NCBI GenBank assembly: GCA_029747015.1
Contig: JAKOGI010002267.1
Span: forward strand, 61,599 to 125,598
Reading direction: 5' to 3'
From: Carnegiea gigantea
Lineage: Eukaryota; Streptophyta; Magnoliopsida; Caryophyllales; Cactaceae
Length of the DNA stretch: 64,000 nt
A program made the position numbers and the translations under genes. Positions 45,521 to 55,658 of the stretch are shown here, piece after piece. Numbering within the stretch: position 1 is the stretch's first letter; each line of letters starts with the position of its first letter. The notes under the pieces were generated by a model that saw nothing but the letters and a program-made list of their open reading frames with translations, was not told the DNA's origin and did not search any database.

Positions 45521-46966
45521 GTTAAATGCTGAAATAAAAGTGGGACAAAACACATCAATATTTTTACAATATTGGCCCTTCCAAACTGTGTTAATCTTTG
45601 CCTAAAGCTCTTCTTTCCTTGGCATTGGAACCGCTTTACTTCTTATTCACTTAAGAAGTTACAAATTCAAGTCCCTTGACTCAATAAAGACTCCCTTGAA
45701 CACTTTTAAGGTCAGTTACTCAATCATGAGAACCCCTCTCTCGATTTATTACTCAATTGAGTACCTTAAGTTGAATCACTCGTCAAGTACTATCCACTCA
45801 ATACCTAGTTAGCCAATTGAGTCCTCCCCAACTTACTTATTATAAGATTCTCTTATAAGAAATTATCCTTTCATGATAAGTACATATAATGGTCAAATCA
45901 ATATGAAAATTCTAGCCCAAAGCATTCTCTCAATAAGCTTCTCTCAATATGTATCCTCCTTTTCCTCAAAATGATACTTGCAAGTGTAGCACCTTTAGAA
46001 GGATGTTTAATAAAACTGTCAATGTAAGCTTGGCTCCACTTCTTCGTTGGCCCTCTTGAACCTTATTTATGAACCCATTGGCACCCATTAGTCGTTGGAC
46101 ATATGATTGCCCGATGTATATCTTCTCAATTTGGCAACATTTTTTTTTTCTCATGGGCCTTTTGATATTGCCCTTCAGCTTAAAATGTAGCACACGTTAG
46201 CTTGATGCTTCTGGTCAATATTACCATTGCATATCTATCCAATCAGGGAAATAATATAATATCTTTATAAGATAACATTTCCAAGATATTTCCGATTAAG
46301 CAAGAGTCACATTGAAGCTGAAAATTTTATCTCAAGATAATTAAATAGCTATACCCATAGATAAATCACTCAATTATGCCCACAGATTTGATTGATCTCC
46401 TCCAAAGCATTCTTCCTTAAACATATAATATAAGATCAATATTTTGGTTCAAGTGATGTCATTATGTCTGATCAAATCAATTAACCTAAATCATATCTAT
46501 AGTCATATGTCCAATCAAATCTCAAAGATATAATAACCAAATTAGATCATGACTTAAGATCAATAAAACCTTCATGTAATCTCATGCTCAATGGCAAAGA
46601 TAAATCAAGATAATCTCACCATCAGGTAGTCACGGCTTGCTTTATAGAAGATAAGGAATGTATAATCTTTGATAAATCCAATATATTCTTTTATCAAAAT
46701 ATCACAATATTGTTATCAAATAATTAGAAGGCAATTGATCCATATAATTTCCAAGATTGACTCAATAAACACATGTTATTTTCTCCATAAAAATGTTACA
46801 CAAAAAATTATATGTGGGTCCCAAAAAATGTACACAATTTAATAAACTGGACCAATTAAAATATTACATATGGAATAGATAAATAGTTAATAAACAACTA
46901 TTTCATATATAGTTACTCTTCATATTGTTTGTTATCATCAAAATCGATGTGTCTCTTAGGTCAACA
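45521..46966 (-). repeat. 5' LTR of the outer copia-like element, lacking its terminal ~75 bp
   Basis: Aligned with 16822-18235 in the same orientation. On the minus strand it starts TGTTGACCTAAGAGAC beside the CAATT flank. The sense 3' end with CATCCTATTCATCCCCTC, and the primer site, are replaced by sequence that repeats CTTTTAATTCTCCCAAAA. The open frame 45966-46193 has no counterpart of note in the other LTR. Confidence 0.7.
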
Positions 46967-47121
46967 CAATTGTTAAGTACATATTAGTTTTAACCGATAC
47001 TCCCAAAGTACAAATACTAGTGGCCAAAAATCCTAAATATTATTACCTAAAAGATGTAAACATAAACATTTAATAATAACTTTTAAACACTTTAACATTT
47101 GAGATGCCTCATATCTATAGG
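46967..47121. other. Short host or older-element spacer
   Basis: 155 bases between two LTR elements, starting with the outer element's target copy CAATT and ending with ATAGG, the target copy of the next gypsy element. Nothing else is recognisable. Confidence 0.5.
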
Positions 47122-49801
47122 TGTAACAGCCCAACCTAAATAATGCCTGCTTATTTAATTAACTAATGTTATTAATTATCCCACGTTTATTTATTGCATT
47201 TAACCATTCTGCTTAGGAAAAATATATTTTGAGTCCCACTTTGCAATTCCAGTTTTAATTATCTTAAAAATTTCAGGTGAATCGATAGTAACCCGGTAAG
47301 TATGATTAATCAACAAATTATTTTCCATAACATTACAAGATATTAATTTTGAGCTACGCAAAAGTTTTATCGCAATGTAATGCTATTTTTCCGAGCCCAA
47401 TTAATTTTAGCCCAATGGGTGGCCCAAAAAAGTTGATATAATTGAATTTAGTTAATTATCATTATTTATGTCAAATTATAGTTAGTAAAAAACTGCTTTT
47501 GGATGGATAAGTATCAGCCAAGTAAAGCAAGATAAGTAAAAAAAAAATCTTACCAAAGCAAAAACCAAATTTTCTTCTTCCTCCTTTCTTCTCCTCTCCC
47601 CACGGCTCCCCTGCTGCTGCTGCCGCCCCTGCCTGTTGCTGCTACCACCTTTGGTCACCAGTCTAGGCTACTGCCAACCACCAGCCACCACCCCCAGCAC
47701 CACCAGCCGCCACCCACAGCTCCCACAAACACCAAACACCACCTCCATCTCTCTCTCTTTTAAGCTCTCAAGTGAGATAAATGCTAACCCAACCTTGTTT
47801 AATTTTTAGTCTTATGATGGAATTAATTACTAATCATGTGGTATGAATTAGAATAAACACTAGTTTGATGTTTTATTGTGTTTGGTTAAGGGTGGGAGAG
47901 TGTAAATCATGTATAAGGCTAGGTACATGCATGATCATGCAAGCTTTACCTATAAGGTCGATGGATTTTGGGCTTTATGCTCTAATTTTGTAACCTTTAG
48001 GATAAAGAGTGAATAGGATGTTGCGTAAGACGATTCTGGATGAGTTTGGATGTAAATTTTAATTGAGCATAACTTAGCGTTTTATGACCATGCATAAATA
48101 TGGTTGATTTTTGAATCAAGTATATTTTTTTGGATTAAATTAGATGAAATTTGAAGGTTGGATCTGTTATAGGTTTGAAAAATAATGTTATGGGAATTTT
48201 GCCAAAATTATTAGATTAGGGAAAATCTCATAAGTGACCAAAAGAGGTTGTTTCGATTAATAATACAAGCAAGTGAGTTCATGGGAGTATTTTGAGTTAT
48301 TATGTGAACAAAAGTATTGAATAATAAGTAAGGTTGGATCATGAAATAATTTTTAAGTGTTTTGGCTAAAATAAGGTAATCATAAGAAGGAAACAAGGGT
48401 TAATGGACCTTGCGGGGAAATTTAGCTTGACTTATGAGAGAAAGGAAGAAAACCATAAATTTTGGGAGCTTAATTAAAAGTTTCTAAGTAATTATGGAGG
48501 TTGCAAAGTAGATACAAAGTTTAGTGACTTCAACAACTTTCATTGTGCTTAAAAACTCAATTGGATTAGAAAATCGAGTTAAATGGGCATGTGAATAAAA
48601 TTTGAGAAGTGAAGAAAGTAATGACTCAAGCACTGTCATTATTGGGCCAAGCTATGGTGATTAAAGATATCCCGAACCTAACTACACGCCTCTTGGCCTT
48701 AAACCCTTATTATCCATCTTAGAAATATTGAAAACTCATAATTCCACTTGTAACTATCAAAGCCTTTCCATTATAATCTCAATTACTTTATTTTGTTCTA
48801 TTTTATTCCAAATTATTTTACCTCGTTAAGTTATAGATGTCATTTAGTTAATAAATTTATATTAAAGTTACAAAGCATGACAGCAAGTGTTGTTTACTAA
48901 CTACGTATACCTATAATTATATTTATGAAACGGAGTCAGAGCTTAGTCTATCACTACCCATTATGAGTAAATATTATCAAGTGAGATTGCATTTTAAAAA
49001 TTCCAGGTACTTTCATTGCTTGCATCATTAGAAATCAGAATGTATTCATCAAAGTTATAATGTTTTGGCAAACATATCAATGAGTTAGTTTATTCAGTGA
49101 TTTATCACCTAATTAGCTCACCACATTAGTTATCATTGATAGGGCACTCACCCTCCTGTTACTTACGTAGCCTTAGGTCAGGTTCCCTGATCGACTTGAT
49201 AGGTGTACACATTTCCATAGATTGTATCAGTTACTAGGGGCTCACTACCAAATAATAACTAGTAATGCAGTTTTATATTTATCTCACTCACTATGCTAAA
49301 CTAAAAATGAATTGCAAAACGTCCTCAACTAACTTTTCAATAACTATTTAACAATACAGGAATGCATGTATTGAGTTTCAGCTCATATTCGCAATGTTTG
49401 TCATGTTTTGTTTTAGGCAAATGCTTAGTGACTCACCCTCATGCTAGGAAACCAGCTGAAGAAAATAAGTAGGCAAGGAAATCTGGATGGATCAGTGGAG
49501 ATGTTAGTTCATGAATATTTTGGGAACTATATTTTGAGATATTCAATTGTTGGAGTTGTAAACTTTATGGAGAATTCCTCTACTTTGGTATGTAAACCTT
49601 ATGACAGTTAGCAACATTTTGTAAATGGTTTTAATAATATTTGAACGTGTATTGTTGTAACCTATGCTTAACTATGTTATATCTAGTGCACATACTTAAA
49701 GCCTTGTCCTTCTGGACAACGGTAACACCCCAACCATCAAGTTTATTAGTTCTAATTAAAGAGTATACAATCAGTGAGGCATGCGCATTGGGAGTGTTAC
49801 A
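47122..49801 (+). repeat. 5' LTR of the plus-strand gypsy chromovirus
   Basis: 2680 bases from TGTAACAGCCCAACC to GGGAGTGTTACA, matching 55659-57628 except for about 666 bases (48787-49452) found only here. At 47570-47760 is a pyrimidine-rich stretch followed by GCTGCTGCTGCC and CCACCAGCC-type words, repeated in the 3' LTR at 56110-56275. Confidence 0.92.
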
Positions 49802-49805
49802 GATT

Positions 49806-49818
49806 TGGTATTAGAGCC
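49806..49818 (+). promoter_or_regulatory. Primer binding site of the gypsy chromovirus
   Basis: TGGTATTAGAGCC lies four bases after the LTR and matches the initiator-Met tRNA complement TGGTATCAGAGC with one C-to-T change. Confidence 0.8.
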
Positions 49819-50060
49819 AAATTTGATTTTGCTTGATAGGTTATGGAATATGGAGAGTAGAGATGTGAGGGCGAAAAGGTTGCTTAGTAAGGGTTATTAT
49901 TATATTGTTAGGGATTTGTAATAATAGAAATGTCTGCTTATCTCTCACATGTTCTTCTTTTATGTTTTTCTTTGTTAGATGGGTCCATATGCAGTAAATA
50001 TGATGTCGGGCACTTATGTGGCACTTGCATCTCTGTGTTAAATGCTATATGGTAGCCCAC

Positions 50061-50686
50061 ATGCAGGACCCCATTTTTGAGTTTCATAGTATTACGGTCT
50101 GTACACGTAGGCTATTGTGGTCCTTACCTACAGCTGTCCCTTGGGTCGAGTTTAGGATCTGATACCATGACTTTATGATGACTAGATCTCCTGGGTGGGC
50201 TAGACCTAAATTCTAGGCTCATAGGGCTTGGGCTACCATTGCCACTTAGTTATTGCTCAGGAAGGAGTTGAGCAGAAAGGGATTACTATGGAGACTCTGT
50301 AGTATATATTTCCTTTACACTTTACACCTACACCACCGGAACCTGCTCAGGGTCCACGATCACCACCTGTACCGACCGCTCCTCAATCGCCCGACAGCCT
50401 AGAATCACCAAGATATCGAGAGGGGATCCCTCTATCTGATGGATAAGGGGAGGTTCACATTGTTGTGGATCTCTCTGATACACAAGAGGTCGTGGATCTT
50501 AACTTTGACAATGAGCTCATAGAGGATTGAGAGAAGGATCTAGAGGAGGACACGGAGTTGGAGTAGTATCAGGGTGATCATGATGTTGAGGATGAAAAGT
50601 CGGGCGCCTCAGGAAATAGTTTTGACTCAATCAAAGAGCTTAGGGATGAGTCTGACCCATACTACAATCCATCTAGGGATCGTTAA
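50061..50686 (+). pseudogene. Extra ORF upstream of gag in the gypsy chromovirus, degenerate
   Basis: From ATG at 50061 the frame reads MQDPIFEFHSITVCTRRLLW, LPTAVPWVEFRI, YHDF, RSPGWARPKF and AHRAWATIAT, with three in-frame stops at TGA or TAG. After a frame change near 50280 comes a proline-rich segment (TPTPPEPAQGPRSPPVPTAP), then acidic segments (ELIED, EKDLEEDTELE) ending at TAA 50684-50686. The order basic/aromatic, proline-rich, acidic is kept despite the stops, which speaks for a former protein. Its function is unknown; it is not gag, which starts at 51115. Confidence 0.5.
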
Positions 50687-51114
50687 GTTGATTTAGGTGC
50701 TGACTACTCAGTTATGTTACAATTTAAACTCCATGTGTATATAGTATGGTTAGTTTGATAGATGAATTAGGTATAGGTTATGGCATTGTATATAGTTAGA
50801 CAGATCCTTTCGACTGTGTTAACTAGTCCCGCCTTCTTTTTGGGCATGTGAAGGACTTAGTTATTGGGGCTAGATAGTGTTTTAGCTAGGAGGTAGGAAT
50901 GAGGGCTGACCTTGGGCAAGTAGCTAGATGTAATATTCTTTTGTTGAACCATGTATATGTATGTAAACAAGTAGTTATGGCAAAGATATAATAAAGCTGT
51001 GGTTGATGTTTTGACAATATTTGAATCTTATTAGTTTGTATCTATTGTGTATGTTTATCTTGTGTGTTGGTTGTAGTTAAGTGATTGAATTACTCAGTTT
51101 AATGTATAATCAGA

Positions 51115-52080
51115 ATGTCTGAATCTATGCAAAATAATGCAGAGACCCACATAGAAGATAATTCAGACCAAGCTTCATGTAATGTGCCATCAAACCTTAA
51201 TGGAATACCCTCAACTCCCCTTGAGTTAGGTAATAATATTGGGAACCCCAACTACTAGCAAAGCTTGGTCTCTAAATTGATGAAATGAGTTCCCCCAGCA
51301 CCTTCTAAAATCCATCCTAAGGACAATAAACTATCATATTGGGTAGCACGATGTAACCCTAAAGTCTATGATGGAAAGTATGACCCAATGAATCTAGATA
51401 AATGGATTAGAGGGATGGAGAAAATTTTCACAATATTAGAGGCTCCAGATGAGAAAAAGGTGAACATTGGGACATTTAACCTAACTAGGGAAGCAGACAT
51501 TAGGTGGAACACCATGAAGGATGAGCTGTTAGGGCCTAAATTCACTTGGAATAAATTCTTAGAAAAATTGAGAGCCAAATTTTTCCCAATTGTGATTCAA
51601 CGGCAGAAAGAAAATGAAATTATGGAATTGAGAATGAGTGGAAGTGTGACGAAATACAATATGCTAGCAAGTTTACAGAACTATCCAGGTTTATCCCTGA
51701 GTTTGTGTCATCTGAAAGACTAAGAATGAAGAGATTTGAAGAGGATTTAGCTTTCTATATTCGTAATTAGCTAGCTAGTCAACTAATCCTTACGTACCAA
51801 GAGTCACATAAGTGAGCAGCTAAAGTGGAAAGAGTGAAGACTGAGTTGAGGATCTTGAACCTGATCATTCAGAAGAGGAAGTGAATCGAGTAGGGAGCTC
51901 AGAACTAGAGTGTAAACTAAAAGAAGCTTTCTCCCACTCATCCCAAGAGTCATCCTGCAGATCCAGCGAAGCCCTTTGGAAAGTGTGGAAGAACCAACCA
52001 CACCACTCCTAAATGTCGAGTGGGAACTAATAAGTGCATGTGGTGTGACAGTTTGGAGCATCTCATTGCTGTTTGTCCCT
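51115..52080 (+). pseudogene. Gypsy gag with two zinc knuckles, degenerate
   Basis: ATG at 51115 (MSESMQNNAETHIED). Two stops follow (near 51256 and 51286). The Retrotrans_gag core is YDGKYDPMNLDKWIRGMEKI, DEKKVNIGTFNLTREADIRW and KFLEKLRAKFFP. A one-base frame change near 51660 leads to QYASKFTELSRFIPEFVSSE and RFEEDLAF. At 51977-52080 come two knuckles. The first, KCGRTNHTTPKC, has lost its first Cys; the second, CMWCDSLEHLIAVC, keeps CX2CX4HX4C. It would have formed the capsid and packaged element RNA. Confidence 0.85.
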
Positions 52081-52254
52081 GAAGATTGAATGTAGTAGAC
52101 AAGGGTGCAGTAAAAACCTTGGCTCTACCTCGCTAAAGACCCCCTATCCCTAAGGCTTACAGTGGTAGGAAGGGCATATGTGATAAGCAAGAAGGAAGCT
52201 TCCACCTTTGATAAGGTAGTTACTGGAAGTGTCTTTTTAAGTTCAAAGCCATTT

Positions 52255-52584
52255 TGTGTGTAGTTTAGTTTGGGTACCACTCATTCATTTATATCTACTC
52301 AATCTGCTATGCAATCGAGCCTTGAGAATAGGAAGGCAGAAACCAATTATAGAATCAAATTAACCAATGACTCTGTAGTTGAGTGTTCTATCTCCTATAA
52401 ACTTATCCCTATTGCTATTGATGGAATCATATTGCCTAGAGACTTGATTCAATTTGACTTGTCAGGCTTTGATATCATCCTGGGGATGAGCTGGTTGTGT
52501 AATTCTAGGGCCAAGATTGGTTATGAAGGCCTTAAGGTTATTTTGAGGGATGAAAGATGGAGAGTAGTATGTTTTTATGGGTAA
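52255..52584 (+). pseudogene. Gypsy aspartic protease with lost active site
   Basis: The family's LFDSGATHSFIS segment reads FSLGTTHSFIS here, so the catalytic Asp is absent. The rest follows the family well: VVECSISYKLIPIAIDGIIL, LIQFDLSGFDIILGMSWL and an AKIGYEGLKVIL segment. The open frame 52270-52584 starts at a later methionine and is only a fragment of the polyprotein. Confidence 0.8.
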
Positions 52585-52672
52585 AGAGAGGAAAAACCAT
52601 GTTCCTTAATTTCTGCCATGAAAGCAAGTAGGCTATTGTGTCAAGGATGCACTGGGTATTGGTGTTATAGCA

Positions 52673-53490
52673 TTGACACTCAGGAAGGAAGAAAAAGCAA
52701 AAGACATTTCTATAGTTTGTAAATTTAGCGATGTTTTTCCCGAAGAGTTACTAGGACTGTCCCCTCAAAGAGAAATTAATTTTGAGATTGAATTAGTCCT
52801 TGGCGCCCAACTCATCTCTAAAACCCCATATCATATACCCCAGCAGAGCTTAGAGAACTGAAGATTTAGTTAGATGAGCTACCATAGAAGGAATTTATCA
52901 GACCAAGTATGTTACCATAGGGTGCCCATTTTTATTTATAAAGAAGAAGGATGGGATGTTGAGGTTGTGTATCGACTATAGGGAGCTGAACAAGATCACC
53001 ATCGAAAATAAATACTTTTTGCACAAGATAGATGATTTATTTGATCAACTGCAAGGAGCAAGAGTCTTTTCCAATATTGATTTGAGGTCTAGACACCATC
53101 AGCTTAGGATTAAACCTGAAGACATCTCTAAAATCGTGTTTAGGACCAGGTACAATCACCACGAATTTATGGTAATGCCCTTTGACCTGACCAATACCCC
53201 TGCGGCCTTTATGGATCTTATAAATAGAGTTTTCAAACCCTATTTAGACAGGTTTGTGGTGGTGTCTATAGATGACATTTTAATATACTCAGGGGACAGA
53301 GATGAACACACTGCTCTTTTAAGGACAGTGTTGTGGACCTTGAGGGAGCACCAATTATATGACAAATTAAAGAAGAGTGAGTTCTGGTTAGAGGAAGTAG
53401 TCTTTTTAGGACATGTAGTTTCAAAGGAGGGGAATAAGGTTGACCCACATAAGATGAAAGCAATACAGAGTGGCTAAGGCCAACTAATGT
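52673..53490 (+). pseudogene. Gypsy reverse transcriptase, degenerate
   Basis: Frame 52673-52861 carries FSDVFPEELLGLSPQREINF and the PYHIPQQ linker. Stops and a frame change follow where a GFIRPS-like segment is expected. Frame 52956-53477 then carries [71 protein letters not shown], the active site SIDDILIYS (DD at 53271-53276), then [14 protein letters not shown] and VDPHKMKAI. The two active-site aspartates remain, but FIDD is changed to SIDD. Confidence 0.92.
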
Positions 53491-54180
53491 CATTGAGATT
53501 AGAAGCTTCTTGGGCTTAGTTGGCTATTGTCAAAGGTTTATAAATGATTTTTTGAGGATAGCAACTCGCCTGATTTTAAAGAAAGCTATTAAGTTTGAGT
53601 GGACAAAGAAGTGCGGAAGGGCATATTAGGAATTAAGGCAGCAATTAACTACACCCCAATTCTAACACTTTCAGTAGAAGGTAAGGAGTACACTATCTAC
53701 GGTGCATGCATCAAAGAATGGGTTAGGGTGTGTTCTGATGCAAGAAGATAAAATGGTAGCTTATGCCTGCTGATAGCTCAAGCCTTATGAGAGAAACTAC
53801 CCAACCTATGATTTGGAACTAGCAGCTGTGATCTTTGTACCGAAAATTTAGAGACATTACTTTTATGAAGTACCTTGTAAGATCTACACTGATCATCAAA
53901 ACTTGAAGTATATCTTCACTTAGAAAGAGCTCAATTTGAGACAATGGTGTTGACTACAATTGCTTAAAAGTTATAACTTGCAAATCCAATATCACCCAGA
54001 AAAGACAAAGGTTGAGGTAAATGTCCTGAGAAGGAAGGTACAACATAACTTGAACACTATAGTGATTACTTAGTTAAGCCTCTTAAGAGAACTTGAGGAC
54101 TTCAACGTTCAATTAGTGTCACATGAGTAGGCAAGTGTTCAATTGTGAGCACTTACTTTACAACCCTCCATAGTGGAGGA
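53491..54180 (+). pseudogene. Gypsy RNase H, degenerate
   Basis: IRSFLGLVGYCQRFINDF, KFEWTKKC, ASKNGLGCVLMQEDKMVAYA, KPYERNYPTYDLELAAVIF, RHYFYEVPCKIYTDHQNLKY and YNLQIQYHPEKTKVEVNVL follow in order, with at least seven stops and frame changes among them. Visible Glu and Asp active-site positions (LELAA, YTDHQ) are kept; the first Asp segment is lost. Confidence 0.82.
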
Positions 54181-55310
54181 AATTCAAGTGAACCAGGAAA
54201 ATGATCCTGAGCTCCAAAGGATAAAGCAAAATCTAGAGATAGGGAAGTTGCCTAGATTTATTGTACATGAAGATGGGACCTTGCGATTTCAGAATCGCCT
54301 GTGTGTACATAAAAATATGGCGTTAAGGAAGAATATCTCAGAGGATGCTCATAGACACTCGATACTCGGTGTATGTAGCAGGCACCAAGATGTATAGAGA
54401 CCTGAGGCAATACTTTTGGTGGAATAATATGAAGAAAGAGATCGCACAGTATGTAGACAAGTGTCTTATTTGCCAAAAGGTTAACGCTAAGCATCCATGT
54501 CCCAGGGGTGAACTACGACCTTTAGAAATTCCCACTTGGAAGTGGGACTCAATCTCAATAGACTTCGTTATGGGATTACTTCTTTTTGCTTCGAAGAAGA
54601 ATATCATCTGGTTAATAGTTGATCGACTCACTAGATCTGCCCATTTTCTGCTAATTTGGGGTACTTGGGGAGTCGAAAGATAGGCCCAGTTATATATTAA
54701 GGAGATAGTTCGATTGCATGGAATTCCAATAAACATAGTGTCATATAGAGATCAGAGATTTCAAGCCTGTTTTTGGCAAGCACTTCAAAAAGCCTTTGAA
54801 ACCAAATTAAATTTTAGTAGCTCTTATCATCCTATGACAAATGGACAAACTAAAAGAGTGAATTACATTCTAGAAGACATGTTAAGAGCTTGTATACTGG
54901 AGTTCCAAAGGAAACGGGAAGGCAACTTGCCATTGGTGGAATTTTCTTGTACTAATAGTTACCAGTCTACCATTAAAATGGCCCCATTTGAGGCTCTATA
55001 TGGAAGAAAATGTAGAACCTCTTTGTGCTGGAGTGACTTAGATGAGGCGTTAACCTTGGGCCTAAAACTAATCTAAAAAACTACTGAAACAATAAGAAGA
55101 TTTGGGAGCATATTTGGGTTATCCAAAGCCAACAGAAAAGTTATGCTAACAAAAAAAGAAGGCCTCTGGAGTTTTAAGTAGGTGATAAGGTTTTTCTGAA
55201 AGTTTCACCAACTAATGGTGTAAGGAGGTTTGAAGTGTGAGGAAAATTGAGCCCACGATATATTGGACCACATAAAGTTATTGAAAAGTTAAATCGTATA
55301 GCTTATTGAC
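54181..55310 (+). pseudogene. Gypsy integrase with two catalytic residues lost
   Basis: The zinc-binding region reads EDAHR, then a frame change, then RYSVYVAGTKMYRDL and KCLICQKVNA, so the second His of the family's HPG is gone. In the core, the first Asp remains (ISIDFVMGL, 54561-54563). The second is Tyr (SYRDQRF, at 54744-54746, where the family has SDRD). The Glu of GQTERVN-type sites is Lys (54852-54854). A stop splits the domain near 54680. Frame 54714-55076 ends with APFEALYGRKCRTSLCW. Confidence 0.85.
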
Positions 55311-55615
55311 TAGATCTACCTGTAGAACTCGAACACATGCACAACGTGTTTCATATCTTACAACTCAAAAAGTACATTCTAGATCCTAACGATGCTGTCG
55401 TAATCGAGCCCATTGAAGTCACTGAAGATCTAGTGTACAAAGAACACCCAATTCACATACTATATCATAGGATTAAACAGCTACACAACAAGCAGATACC
55501 CTTAGTGAATGTACTTTGGACAAATAATACCTCCTCAAAAGCCACTTGGGAAACCGAGGAAGAAATGAGAACCAAGTACCCATACCTATTTGAGATAATC
55601 TTACATGTTTTGTAA
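55311..55615 (+). pseudogene. Chromodomain-like C-terminus of the gypsy polyprotein
   Basis: From 55337 the frame reads HNVFHILQLKKYILDPNDA, PIEVTEDLVYKEHPIHIL, LHNKQIPLVNVLW and KATWETEEEMRTKYPYLF. The order and spacing match the end of plant chromovirus integrases, where a chromodomain of the EEATWE type helps direct integration to heterochromatin. This 92-codon part is still open. Confidence 0.8.
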
Positions 55616-55640
55616 AAGCTCATAAGTTTTCGGATGAAAC

Positions 55641-55658
55641 TCTTTAAAGGAAAAAGGC
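55641..55658 (+). promoter_or_regulatory. Degraded polypurine tract of the gypsy chromovirus
   Basis: TTTAAAGGAAAAAGG directly before the 3' LTR. The other gypsy element in the window has TTTTAAGGGGGGAAGAA at the same place, so several G-to-A changes explain the difference. Confidence 0.55.

Larger units (their letters stand above)
16747..46966 (-). mobile_element. Outer copia-like LTR retrotransposon carrying the nested stack
   Basis: The two ends carry similar LTRs in the same minus orientation (16747-18235 and 45521-46966). In minus-strand sense the right one is the 5' LTR and the left one the 3' LTR. Flanks read TAATT (16742-16746) and CAATT (46967-46971), a 5-bp target duplication with one C/T change. 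The element's own internal sequence appears to be 18236-20159 plus about 43381-45520. The rest is later insertions: an L1 LINE, a gypsy element inside it, a copia element inside that, and a hAT element. No polyprotein remains. Assignment to copia rests on the LTR end and polypurine tract only. Confidence 0.65.
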
